From Rotaria socialis (Eukaryota > Rotifera > Eurotatoria > Philodinida > Philodinidae): DNA of 64,000 bases. Shown piece by piece: positions 47,589 to 59,831 of the stretch (its first letter is position 1; the number at the start of each line of letters is the position of its first letter). The DNA lies in NCBI GenBank assembly GCA_905331475.1, contig CAJNYU010004343.1, positions 1 to 64,000 on the forward strand. Direction: 5' to 3'. The translations under genes were made by a program, and so were the position numbers. Below the pieces are notes generated by a model. It was given only the letters and a program-made list of their open reading frames with translations. It was not told the DNA's origin and made no database searches.

Positions 47589-50301
47589 CTAATATAGTTC
47601 ATCACCGCTTGGCGTCGCCAAAGATGATGAACCGTTGCTATTCGTATTATTAGTATTATTGAGCAACGAATGTGTTATTGTATTTGTTGATGATGGTGTC
47701 GACGGGTGTATATGGTGATTATTTAACAGTGTTAAGTGTCCTGTATGTGATGAAGGATGATATTGATGGTGCATTTGTGTCGGTGGTGTTGCGAATGTTT
47801 GTTGTTGAGCTTGAGCAGCAGCAGCTGCTGCAGCACGTGATGCAGCGGCATTGGCTGCTTTTGCACCACGTTTACTAGTATTAGTGCCACGTTTCGATGC
47901 TGGACTATTACTAGAATTTGTTGTTGATTTAAGTGGATTATCTTTTTCGCAAAATAATTGTCCGTTAAAAAATACATAACGATCACCTTTAACTAAACGT
48001 GCATGACATTTAATACAAGTAAAACAATGAAGATGATAGACATAATTTGGACTAACACGCATAACTTGTTCATTTGGCCCAATAACTTGACTACATAATG
48101 AACATGGACGACTACCGTATCTTCTACAGGAGAGAGTAAAAAAAGCAGAAATATATTATTAAGCATTAATACAAATAAATAAATAAATAAATAAATACAT
48201 AATTTTCTTTTCTCGTTCAAGTATAGATAGTTCAATGATGAATATTTAATTGATACGATTTCCTTTAATTGAAAAAGCTCGTTTCGTACTTTCTTTTTAA
48301 CTAGGAACTCTTACAAGGTTTCTCTTGTGTTGATCTAAGGAGGAGCACTTTGAATTTCTATTCATTTTAAACAAAAGAAGAAACCCTTTATTGATTGTTG
48401 ACTTATTGAACATACACTGAACCTCTGAAACTTTTGTTTTTTTTTCTTTCTTTCTTCCTTCTTCTTCTTTTTCTAACAACATAAGATTACGAAAGCATTG
48501 CTGTTTTTCTTTGCTTTGCCTTACTTAATATAATCAGACTTGCAAAGTAGTGCATTATCTTTGGTATAAAATGTTGACGATATATCGGCTAAAACTGCAT
48601 CACAACATTGACAACGTAAACATTGCATATGCCAATAATTTCCACGACATAAACGATCTTGTGTATATAATAAATAACGTTCATGAATCGGTTGTGTACA
48701 ATTTGAACAAGTGTATGCACTACCATTGGTTGAACACTGTTGTTGAGAATCATAACGAGGAGCTATGGGTACCATTTTTGACTGTTGCTGCTGTTGTTGT
48801 TGTTGTTGTTGGTCAAAGACAACCGGTTGTGGTTCAAGTTTAGGCTGCATTAATACAATTGAGCCACTACCACCACCACTACTACTGTCTAGAAAGAAAA
48901 ATATGAATGAAGATAGGGTAATCAATATTCATGTACCTCCTCCTATTACTACATCTCGATTTCAATTTATTTTCCAATTACGAGACGATGATCGATGGCG
49001 ATTGTGCATGTGTAAGCGAGAAATGAGCGAATATATATTCTCTTTTTCTACTTGACACATGCAGACAAGGGAAAATGAGAAAGAGAGGAGCTCAATAAAT
49101 GTGATCAGAAGAAAAGGAAAAAATAAATCATTATCAGAGTAGTGATGGTTACACAAGATGAACAAACGAAGTAACAACACAACCATCGATAATATCAACC
49201 AGTAAAAAGAACAGAAGATTCTATCGACTAATTGTCTGGACAATTACTCTAATTAAACTTGCTTTCGTTCGCCTGCACTAGAGCAGGTGTGAATAGAAAA
49301 GAAAAAAGAAAAATAACAAGAAACAAATCACGAATGCATATAAAGATATATTTAGTTAACGAGTTGCAAATAAGGATCGACATGAATATTATTTTTTCCA
49401 ATTAGCAAAAAGCTTTTTATCGATTAAAAACTGATGGATGTAGAAGGAACAAAATAAAATAATGAATCCAATATATTTCGATTTCTAACATCTAACCTAT
49501 AAATAACGTAAAATATTCTAGACTACTTCATTCGTCGATAGACAGATCATATTCTTTTTCTTTTTTCAGTAATGAAGTTTGTCCCGCTGGAATAGAATAT
49601 ATTGAATGATGAAAAAGAGAAAAAAATTAATATTTATCTGTTAATAATAATTGATAAATAATGATAACGAAAGAAAAATAAAAATGGAATTTCTGTTAAA
49701 GATAATTAGAAAAGTTTTTTCATGTTATTTTTAGTTCTCTTTGAACAAATAGAATAAATTAAATATAGATTGTTCCCTTCATAGAAATGCCTTTCTTCTT
49801 CTTTTTATTAGGCTCAAGGTTTATTTATTTCTTCTACTTTACTGATTAAAAAATCTACCTGTATATATTGAGACAAGAGATACTGAATAATAATTACCAG
49901 GAAAGTTTTTCTGTCAATATTGTTTATACGATTTTGAGTCCAATAAATGAATATTGTCGTTGTGAACACATATTCATTCAATATCTGCGTATATTACTTC
50001 GTACGCTCACGTACACATGCTGTTCTGTCAAGTTGACTGGCTATGTGTTCGCTCTCGTCTCGTCCCGTTTGTGCAGAAGAACAAAACTTGGTCTCATTTT
50101 TTTTTCTTCTTCTTTTTCTTCCCTTTCCTATTTTCTTCATCATCATCATCATCATCTGAGCACTAACCAACATCACTACGATCCTTTTTTTTTCTTCTTT
50201 TTTTCTATTCTCCATCATATTACAAATAGACGTCGTCAATTAATGAATTGAAGAAGATATATAGTCTTCGAGTTCCTACATATGATGGCCGGACGAGGGC
50301 A

Positions 50302-50339
<38 letters not shown>

Positions 50340-52525
50340 AAAAATTTGAATTGAAAAAAGAGAGAGAGGAGAAAAAAACGAACTTCGTTTACTTCTTTAA
50401 TTACAATTCACATTAGCGAAACATATGCGTAGCTCATATGTAGAATCTATTCGAGATTGAATTGTTCAATGTATTAGATCATTTATAATCAATATAAAAA
50501 AATTGACCATTGTCGAAACTCGCCAGTTCTTTTGTATCGTTGTCAGTCAAGTCTATTTTTCTAGCTAATCATCGAAATTGATTTGTCAAGTATGCAATCT
50601 CGTCTTTTCTTTCTGTCTATTTTTAATTTTTACCCTACTCTCTGTTCGGATAGACGAGAATTAACATCAGAAAGTGGTCTTTTTTCTTTTTTTTAATTGA
50701 CAACATAATGTCGTTCGCCGTTTGTCATAAAGAAAAAAAGCAGAATTGATTGTCATTATTAAATAGAGCACAAACTACTAATGGATTGATGGATAAAAGC
50801 ATTGAGCAAAAATGAGAGAAAAGAGAAGGAAAAAAGCTTCGCCATGTTGCCTGTCAAGAACGTTGACTTTTCAGAAGACCAACATTGTTTGTCAATTTTA
50901 TAGCTTGAAAACGTTTTAGTTGATTAAATCTAGATTGCTAATGCCACATTTTAATTTTTTGTTACCTGAAGCAGTAGTAAAAATTCGCCTACGTAGCGTA
51001 CTTTGACTTTTCTTTACCATGGCGGAATAGTTTTGGTCGTTTACTAGTGTGCACTTTTTTTAAAGAAACGAATTTGATCGTTTTGTAAGAGACGCTCGTA
51101 AAAAAGGACGAGATTGTGGCGTGTGTTCTGTTCTTCTAGTGTACTACGTCCGAGAGAACACGAAAAAGAAAATCAAGCAAACTGTTAAATGACGGCGAAG
51201 AGGACGACGAAAAAAGCCTGTCTATTTGCCATCACCTGTAATTGAATGAGCTAATAAGGAGCACTAGGTATTTATTTCTCGTTTTCTTTTCCTGATATTT
51301 TTTTCTTCATCATCATTCTTTCGGCCCTCCCGAGGACAAGTATGTCTTATGTATACATACGACACACACACACACTCTCTCTCTCTCTTTCTCAATATTG
51401 TAGCAACACTTGATTATCTTTTCACACCGATGCGAAATAGTAACGAAGAGGATGAGGATGAAAAAGAATAACAACCAGAATAAAGGTACTGTCGTATGAA
51501 GAGAAAAAAACGACGATAAGGAAGCAGTGACGTTCTTCCTATGCTTAGTCTATGCCGGTGTGAGATGTGTTTGGCGAACACGCCGCAATCGCGAGAACGA
51601 GAGAAAAACAATCACACTGAAAAATTCATTAAAAATGTGTGTGTGTGTGTGTGGGTGGGTGTAAGTTTAATCAAATCCATCCATATGTATTGGGCCGCTC
51701 GATCAAGATAAGCAATAATAGTATTAGTAGTGTGAGTAGGACGAGAAAATTGAATTAGACTATCATGCTAATTACTTTCTGTTACCAACATCTAAACATA
51801 GGAGTAGAGGAGTATATAACGTCCTATTATAAGAATGGCAGATGTTATTTTTCTGATTGACAATGTATGTACGAACGATCAAAGACAAATTATAGTATTA
51901 AGCACAAAAAGAAAAAGTCTCTAATCAGAAAAGGAGAATAATTCATACTTGAAACTTTTATTGAATCCCAAGGTCAGTTTTATTTTTCTTCTATATCTAA
52001 TCTTCTCGTTTTTCTTGGTATTTTAATATATTTCCTTTGCAATATATATATATACAATACACATGAAGTATATGATGCAAGATAATATAAAACAAAATAC
52101 GTCTTGAATCGATTGTAAACCGTGATATACAATTAAAAAAAAAGAACACAAAGCCTCATGTAGAGTCGTGAATAAATATTCTCTACAGGAAACATGAATA
52201 AGATTGGTCTAATGAAGACGATAATCTGGGCGTCAAAGTGTTTAGCAGACACACATCGATCGAAAGCAAGCGAGCGTGTATCCAAATGATGGTAATTTTA
52301 GGGTGTATGTGTGAGTGTTGTTGTTTCTCTCTCACACACACACGCGCACATCTGACATGCGTTAGATTCCATATGTAATTGTCATCACTGAATACATGTG
52401 TCCACTGTCTATATAAAGACACCGATGAACTTACCCATATTAGTCATATTAATCATAGTTTTCATTGATGTTGGCAATGTTATCGGTCTTGATAGAAGTT
52501 CATCGTCAAGCAAATCAGATAACAT
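47589..52525 (-). CDS. LMO4: LIM-only protein, LMO4-like
   Basis: Three visible exons: 52525-52435 (MLSDLLDDELLSRPITLP...), 48888-48525 and about 48124-47589. Exons 1 and 2 join in phase across a 3.5-kb intron. Exon 2 has a Gln-rich stretch, then LIM1 (CSNCTQPI...LLYTQDRL...YWHMQCLRCQCC...FYTKDNALLCKSDYI). Exon 3 has LIM2 (CSLCSQVIGPNEQVMRV...YHLHCFTCIKC...GDRYVFFNGQLFCEKD), then an Ala/Gln/His/Asn/Thr-rich tail much longer than in vertebrate LMO4. LIM spacing and the words LLY, YTK and GDRY match LMO4 best. LMO proteins bridge LDB1 and transcription factors in the nucleus. The exon 2 donor (phase 2) and exon 3 acceptor do not fit in phase, so a micro-exon may lie in 48126-48523. Confidence 0.85.
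48174..48198. repeat. (AAAT)n microsatellite in LMO4-like intron 2
   Basis: About six AAAT units. Confidence 0.75.
50308..50332. repeat. (AG)n microsatellite
   Basis: Twelve AG units within a wider purine-rich segment. Confidence 0.8.
51362..51392. repeat. (AC)n(CT)n compound microsatellite
   Basis: Seven AC units run directly into CT units. Confidence 0.8.
51636..51661. repeat. (TG)n followed by GGGTGGGTGT
   Basis: Nine TG units and a G-rich end. Confidence 0.75.
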
Positions 52526-52562
52526 TTTTTTTGTTTTGTTTTATGAAAATCTGAAATGAATA

Positions 52563-52564
52563 AC

Positions 52565-52592
<28 letters not shown>
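52563..52592. repeat. (AAT)n microsatellite
   Basis: About ten AAT units, about 40 bp upstream of the LMO4-like start codon. Confidence 0.8.
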
Positions 52593-52595
<3 letters not shown>

Positions 52596-53605
52596 TAAAA
52601 TAATGCATTCTCACGCTAATTCAATTATATCAGATACTACAACGATCAACGAACACATCTGGAGGCATTCCTCATTTTCTCACTCTCTATTATATTATTT
52701 CTCTTTCTCTTTATTAGTCAAGAGGTATGAAGTATGCAAGCTAAGAGAACGAGATTCTGCTAAATGAGTTGAGTGAGAAACGAGATAAAAGCGGAAAGTT
52801 GAGGAGATGATGGATGCAGAACGCCGTCGTCATCGTCTCACAGCTCGTCGATTATTGATACTTCTGCCTGACAATAGTAAGAGAGAAAACGCGTCGATAA
52901 CAATAAAATGACGAATGATAGCACGTTAGCTGATTGTATACACATTTGGATTCGAGATTAAAATCGATCGATTGATGATGATGATGATAATGATTCAATG
53001 GGCAAGCAACATCCAAATCGTAGAGAGAAAACGTATAATAACACGAAGAATAATAACACGACCCGCAAGGAGAAGAAGAAGAATAATAATAAGACGAGGA
53101 AGAGAGGGAGAGAAAGAGATTTTATGTGCAGTAAAAGAAGACATGATGGCATTTATGCCCTGTGAAAATGATGTACACATAAAACACTTGCTTCACTGTC
53201 TTCATTTCTTTTTGTAGTTTAAAAAACATTCTAGTAATTGAAAGATTTTACTAAAAAACAAGAAGAAAACTTGCTTTTTTTTGGTGCGCCAATGAGTTGT
53301 GCACATGAAATAAAGAGATGCAACTTAACATTACCTGTCAATGAATTATTCGTATTGGGCGAATACGTAAGCACATAGGCACACAAATGTTTAAGTGTAA
53401 ATAGATGACAGGTGTTATATGACGACAATATTGCGAATGTGAGCCTCAACAAGCATTGTTGTCGAAAAACGAATAATTAAAAAAAAATAAAATATATTTA
53501 TATGTGTCTTTCCCCATCATTTCATAGAAGAAATCGTTTTTTAAATATTAACACAACAATAACGGGTGACGTCCATTATGGTAATGCGTTCTAGCTTTCT
53601 TTCTG

Positions 53606-53624
53606 TCTCTCTCTCTCTCTCTCT
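53606..53624. repeat. (CT)n microsatellite
   Basis: About nine CT units. Confidence 0.75.
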
Positions 53625-55149
53625 TTCTTTTTCCCTCTCTGGAGCGCGCATGTCAACTGTGAAATATGAAACGTCGTCCAACATAAATTCTCCGGATGGT
53701 CTGTATTGTGTGCGTATGTGTGTTTGTCAGTCCTCAATAATTGTCGGTCAGGGAATTACATTCGAATATGAAATAGTCTTTGCTTGTCTGTATTCTGACT
53801 GTTCTATATATCTTCTGCTACACACATACACACATGCAGTCTCTCAAGAGACACACATACGCAAATCTGTTAATTGATGCGCGATTACAATGAGAAGGAA
53901 CAATGAGAAACCTTATTGAATGAAACCCTTTTCGTTTTCTCTATCTCTTCTTCTTTTTTTTTGCTGGTAATACGCGCGCGCGCGCGCATCTATTTACTCG
54001 TGTGCCTAAGCACAATCTAAGGTCTCTTTGCTCGATTATAATTAGTGGTGTTCGTCGAACATTATCCTGAGGTCCAACCCTAAAAAAGATGTATTTTTCT
54101 CTTTCTCGTTTTTTCGTTTTGGATGGTTTCAGCATAATTAAATAACCATCATCGACATCAGAAGCTAGAGCGCACTGCAATGACGATGGTAACATACTCA
54201 ATAATGCCTGTCGTGTCAGAAATCGATTGATGTCGTCGTCAAGATTAGATCGTATAATCGGCCGGCGTTACCGACGGCTGCTATGCTACAGAAAATTACC
54301 ATTTAGATAAAAGATAGAAAAAGAGACGACCGAGTATTTGGTTCGTTGAACGATGAACAATCGGAACAAGATGCATCGACGACTAGTAATTATTGAGTGT
54401 TGTTCAGAACTATTACAAACTTCCGTTCAAATGACAATAAGACGAGCATTTTTTCTCTTTTATTTTTTGATTTCATTGGAATAAGATTTCTTTCTTTCAT
54501 TTATTTTTATTTCTCGTGCTTGTATGAATCAAATTACTAATCATAAATCTTTTCTCGCTTGTTTAGTTCATCTTATTGTTCGAATGAACAAGCAATCCTA
54601 CCCTCAATGATCATGTCCTCTCAACAAACATGACAACGTGTTATATGTGCGCAAAAGAGCAAACACAATTTAACTAGTAGTCTGACACATGAAATTTAAT
54701 GAAATAATCATGCGTTTATCTTCTCTTTTTTTTCTAATCATGAATGAAAGCGACTCAAACGAGATTTTATTCAAGCAATGTCTCGAACAATAACTATTGA
54801 TGAAATTCTATCGAAATTAAAATCTTAATAATAGATAAGGAAATTGTCGAAGCTCAGTAATATTGAAGATCCATTTAATAAAAATTGCCAGAATATAAGC
54901 AGATAATCAATATCTACTCCAATAAAAAAAATATATATAAAACAGAAGAAAATCAATAGTAGGAATTATGAAAATCAAACAATGCAATATATGATTCCAT
55001 GGAGAAATAATAATAATAATAAAAAAAAAAGAAAATATTCTTTATATTAAAATTATCGATACAAATTGTATTGTAGCTATTTTGTTTTCTTTTTCTTTTT
55101 TGGTTCACAACTTACAGTGTCACTTAGTGCAAAGAAATATAAAGATTTT

Positions 55150-55824
55150 TTAATTTCTATTTTGACTAGATGTACCCAATGATAGATTTTCATTGAGCAC
55201 GAATTGCTGATAAGTTATACGTAATGCTCTATCCATTAATAAAATAGAAATCATTGTTATAAATACGTCCATCGGACGTATTTGCACGGGACGATTTCTT
55301 CGTTGTGAAGACATCGTTAAATTTTGAAATGGAATTTCAACAACAAGTAGCTGTTGTTGAGGATAATATAGTGCATGAGCTTTTCGTACATCGGCATTTG
55401 TTGGAATAACAAACGTACGTCGAAATTCTTTTTTAACAAAATCTGGTTCTGTATCTTCATCATGATCTATTATTGAACTTGTTGTTAATCGTTGAGATAA
55501 TTGAGTCTGCGCTTGAATAACATGTTTACCACGAACAATAAGACGACCGTGCCGAATGGAAACATTTAAATCATTAGGTTGAAAGCCTTCAACATTCATA
55601 CGTAAACGAAATATTCCTTGCTCCTCATTGTTTACTGGTGCTGATGGAGGGATTTGCCTATCGACATCAACAGATTGTGATGGAGCTGCCAATGGAAAAG
55701 GCATCATGTTTGATATTGCCGAAAATGAATAATCATCTTCCATGTAATCATCATCATCATCATCAGTTGAGTTGGCTACAACTAGCATAGGAAATGCTGC
55801 TGTTGGATACATAAAAGGCATCAT
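55150..55824 (-). CDS. Small heat-shock protein (alpha-crystallin domain)
   Basis: A single exon of 224 aa from ATG 55824. An acidic stretch (DDDDDD, residues 21-26) and a Pro-rich segment precede the alpha-crystallin domain at about 71-167: FRLRMNVEGFQPNDLNVSI, GRLIVRGKH, then an acidic insert (about 103-130), then EFRRTFVIP and LLVVEIPF. The EFRRTF...P, G-x-L and VEIPF words are diagnostic of the HSP20 family, ATP-independent holdases against aggregation. The C-terminal part is unusually long (about 57 residues) with a hydrophobic segment (VFITMISILLMDRALRI); a clean I-x-I/V motif is not obvious, only PVQI. A second Met (M2) is an equal start choice. No clear heat-shock element was seen upstream. 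Confidence 0.87.
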   Translation of the reverse strand: MMPFMYPTAAFPMLVVANSTDDDDDDYMEDDYSFSAISNMMPFPLAAPSQSVDVDRQIPPSAPVNNEEQGIFRLRMNVEGFQPNDLNVSIRHGRLIVRGKHVIQAQTQLSQRLTTSSIIDHDEDTEPDFVKKEFRRTFVIPTNADVRKAHALYYPQQQLLVVEIPFQNLTMSSQRRNRPVQIRPMDVFITMISILLMDRALRITYQQFVLNENLSLGTSSQNRN

Positions 55825-56096
55825 CTTAGTTGATGTTAATCATATACATATAAGGCAATAATACTGCTACTGTATATTTCAACCAGAATAAGTCATTTGC
55901 CTACGATCGAAAAAGAAAGAACAAGAATGACGAATATACAAATGCGTTTCTACATACACACAAAGAGGAAGAAAATGTCATAGAGAAAAAAAATCATGCA
56001 CAATGTTACGTATATAATATGATATTGCATCGTTTAGGTTAGTAATACAGCGTAAGCATTGATGAAAAAAATAGATATCATCAATATATCATCTAT

Positions 56097-56128
<32 letters not shown>

Positions 56129-56919
56129 AAAAAGACTATATTATCATTTCGTTCTCGCCAGGCGTTTTTTTTTCGGAGGGCTTGTATCTCTCTATGTGTA
56201 CGTATGTTGATCGTGTAGCTAGAAATTATTGTTAGGAATCAAAATAAATGAGACATCTCATTAGTTAATGAGTTGCATTACCGATAACAATGGCCTAGTT
56301 TGTAAAATATATATCAAGGTTAATAACGAATCAATAATAACTAGACAAGGACAAATGAATTTATCGATTGAAAATGACTTTAAAAAGAAACACAAAGAAT
56401 TGCTCATTCGAACGTTAATTAAGGAGTAGAATTCAGTTAACATAGTTCTTTTGTTATGTAATTTATTCATCTTGATATAACCAACGTAAATTATATTCTA
56501 TAATAATAATTGAACAGCAATGAGAAAACATCAAAGAAGGTTCATACGACTGTAAGAATGTCCGCATCAAACGAATTAATGTTCTTTCAAGATAGTTTAA
56601 TGATCTGTAGATCGATAAAAGCAAAATAGACTGATTAGCTTTAATTAAATCTCAGATAGTAGAGGAGAAGAAAAAAATCTTCCTGAACGTGCTGAAAGAC
56701 GTTCGACATCATTATGTCAAACATGTGTTCAAATAAGTTTTGTTTTTTATTTTTCAAAAATTCTTTGTTAACCGTCTGATAGAAAAATTTAAAATCATTT
56801 GGTCTTTTTTCCTCAATATGGAAACACAAAAAAATGATTTCACTGAAAATTACAATTGAAAAAAAGCACTTTCCAATAAGTTTTATATTACAGAAAAAAA
56901 AATGTGCTTCTGCAAAGAA
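55825..56919. other. Intergenic, 1.1 kb
   Basis: sHSP 5' flank and SLC22 3' flank. Contains (AAGA)n at 56097-56133. Frames at 56261-56470 and 56641-56829 are featureless. Confidence 0.5.
56097..56133. repeat. (AAGA)n microsatellite
   Basis: About nine units. Confidence 0.8.
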
Positions 56920-59831
56920 TTAAAATTGCGTATGTCGAACATTGACTTTGTTATTTCGTAAAATGATAGGTGCTGGTCGATTGACTGGTGCATTCGAATT
57001 TTCTGTTTTTCCTACTACAAATAAATTTTGGCCATCAAGATCATTTTCTTCATCTTCATCTGTATGGAATGAATGATTGCGTGTCTCCGGTAAACTGTAA
57101 ACTGCAATAATTTGAATGATTGTTAAAACGGAATAGGTATAGAATGTTATTTTGATGTATTTTTCACCGAGTGCAACATCAATAACTGGTGCAAGAATGG
57201 CACCAATACGTCCGGTAAAAACAAATACACCATTGGAAACGCCACGCATCGATGTAGGAAATATTTCTGGAACATAAATCCATGTTATTAATACAGCACC
57301 ACTAATAGTTAATTTTCCTATTTGTGATATTACTATTGTTATAATCGGATAGGATTCCATTACAAACGGAATGATTAATACACAAATACATGTAAACAAT
57401 GAAAATACTATAAAGGAATATTTTCGTCCTAATCGAGTTGTAATGGAAATACTTCCTAATATATAACCAATACCTTCAACAATAGCGCCTATAATTATAT
57501 TCCAGTATGGACTTACAGCATCACTCATAGCGCCAAGGCCATAGGAAATTTTAATATATAGAAGCATTGTAACACAACCAATCAATGCACATAGAGACAA
57601 TCGTGGTAAATGATGAAAAATAATATCTTTACTTGAGCGTGATGCATGTTTTCTACTCAACATAGATAAACGTGGATTATGAATTAATTCTTTATAATAT
57701 GGATACCATTCATTATCTGAATGGCCATTTATTTTAGCTATTTTTCTTAAGCATTCTTCTAATTGATTATATTTCTTTTTCGTAAATAGCCAATATGGTG
57801 ATTCAGGTACAAAATAAAGATAGGGTAAAATCAGCGCAAAATAGCCAGTGATGACCCATTTAAGACGTAACCAATCACGAGCAAAATAGGCCAATAATGT
57901 AATAACACCTTCGCCGATAGTAAAACCTATGACAGCTGAATTGCCAGCGAGACTCGTATGAGAAGATGATGTTAGCTCCATAAGAAGAAGAAAGACCATT
58001 GGGTAAGCATCAATACTTGAAAATAGTTGATTGATGGAAAGAATAATAAACCTGAAAAATTTAAATCGCTATTTTCAGTTCGAATCGATCTGGTGTGGCA
58101 CTGAGTCATTTGCCGATTGCTTATGAAAATAGAGTTCTTTTCAAAAGGTTAAAAATTTATCTTCTATTGGTCGATAAATAATAGCAAGTCATATCATAAA
58201 ATCAATATTCATCCCTGATAGTCAACGAGGAAAACTTTCCGATTTGAAACTGGCGGTATGAAAGATCAACATTTGTTTGTTTCTATATCTGTTATCTCTT
58301 TACTCATGATCTCGATCGGTAGCTATAGAATTATTTCATAACATGCTTTCAATATTTTTTTAGAACAGTTAGCTCGGTTTTTTCAGGTCAATTGTGTCGA
58401 GCAATACTCTGATTGATCTAATAGAATTTCGAATTAACACCAAAATTCTGCATTTTTATGATATTTTTTAGTAAAATATAGTAACCGCTCTTGCAAACAC
58501 TAGAAAAATGAATTTGTTGATTTTTCATAGAAAGTAGTTTTTGATGAAAATAATTGATCCTGAATATTTTCTAGTTAGCTCTTCTTTGGATACCATCATA
58601 ATAAAAACATTTCCTTCATTTAAATCCGAACGCTACTGAAAATTTCAAAGCAAAATCTTCTCGTTAAAATCAACTTATTGCAAAAGTTCAAAGTTGAAGT
58701 GCAAGTATCAATCGTCCTATTGTATGTTATAAAGATCATAAGATTTTTTTAGCAAATATCACGAAAAAAGGATATCCGATGCTAATAAGCCGAAGATTAG
58801 CATTCTTGGTATGATATTCGTATATCATCATGGCCTGCGCGTTACTCCCTCTACTAACGTAACACATATCTTCGGATACTTGCCCAATCGAATCAATTTC
58901 TACATTTATAAAAACGACAGTCACCATGTCTTCTATATCTGTAGAACATTATTGAATGATGTTACTTCTGTAGTCCTTTCAAAATCTTCTAAATTCTGAA
59001 TCCCTCAACTCAACTATGTACCTGGTCGTAATAACTTATTCGAAATCTTCAAAATCAAAGGTCACCACCTAAGTGCCTTCTTTTGCTGAGCGCTCTTCAG
59101 GACTATCATGATGTGACATTCGATTAGTCGTTTCAGTTAATCTTGTTTGATCTTCCACGCTTAAAAACAAAACTAAATAACATGTTCTAAAAGTAATCTA
59201 ACTGCGCATTCACTCTAAAACTTGTACAGACTTACTTTGTATTCATATCCATTGAAACAGTTTGCAGAAGTATCTGAGTACTGAATGGAATCATAAATAA
59301 CATGACAGTTAATATTCGAATCATTTTTCTTCGTCCAACTTTATCACAAATAAATCCAGTGATTAAAACCACAAATCTAGAATTAAATATTAAATTCATA
59401 GTTCATAGAAAACTTTCGTTTTCTTCTAGTCACCCTCCAACTTGATACATTGTTGAAAGCCATGTTTTTTTCAATGCCTTTTCACAAATATAGTTTCCGG
59501 CTTCAGTAAACGTTAGACCAAAAACACTTCGATCATAAATAAAATCCGTACAGATTGAACCATTAACATCATAACATTTCGATGAGTGTGACCATTGATT
59601 ACTAAGATTCTGTTGGCCGGATGCTATTGATTGATATTGGCTTTCACCTAATTCTGTATTTAATGGTAATCGACAACGATACGATGGTTCAGCAACACCA
59701 AATACATAATAATATGTTGTTATACCACTACCAAGTGTAATTAAATTTAAAAAAATATAATGTATTAGTTGAAAACGACCTAAATCACCGCATCGTCGAA
59801 GAACATTTTCTATGGAAATATCGCCAGCCAT
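56920..59831 (-). CDS. SLC22-type organic ion transporter (major facilitator family)
   Basis: Exons 59831-59434, 59376-59236 and 58051-56920 join in frame to 556 aa, the usual SLC22 length. The N-terminus ENVLRRCGDLGRFQLIHYIFL is typical (x-x-L-x-x-x-GDFGRFQ). A large extracellular loop between TM1 and TM2 carries Cys and N-x-S/T sites. The MFS motif after TM2 (GFICDKVGRRKM), PESPYWL after TM6, FPTSMRGVSNG in the second half and LPETR at the end are all SLC22/OCT marks. It should carry organic cations, anions or carnitine across the plasma membrane; the substrate cannot be told. The C-tail is acidic then basic. Intron 2 is long (1.18 kb). Confidence 0.9.

Larger units (their letters stand above)
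48889..52434. other. Long first intron of the LMO4-like gene, simple-sequence rich
   Basis: 3.5 kb, with no exon recognised. Contains (AG)n at 50308-50332 followed by more GA-rich DNA to about 50372, (CA)n/(CT)n at 51362-51392, and (TG)n at 51636-51653 running into GGGTGGGTGT. Intronic enhancers are plausible for a developmental regulator but cannot be shown. Confidence 0.5.
52526..55149. other. Intergenic, 2.6 kb, upstream of the LMO4-like gene
   Basis: Probable 5' regulatory DNA of the LMO4-like gene. Simple repeats: (AAT)n 52563-52592, (CT)n 53606-53624, (CG)7 at 53973-53987. Frames in 52958-54201 are simple-sequence artefacts with no domain. Confidence 0.5.

Noticed and set aside
53973-53987. 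(CG)7 tract as a Z-DNA regulatory element
   Set aside because: Very short simple repeat beside other microsatellites; nothing links it to a gene.
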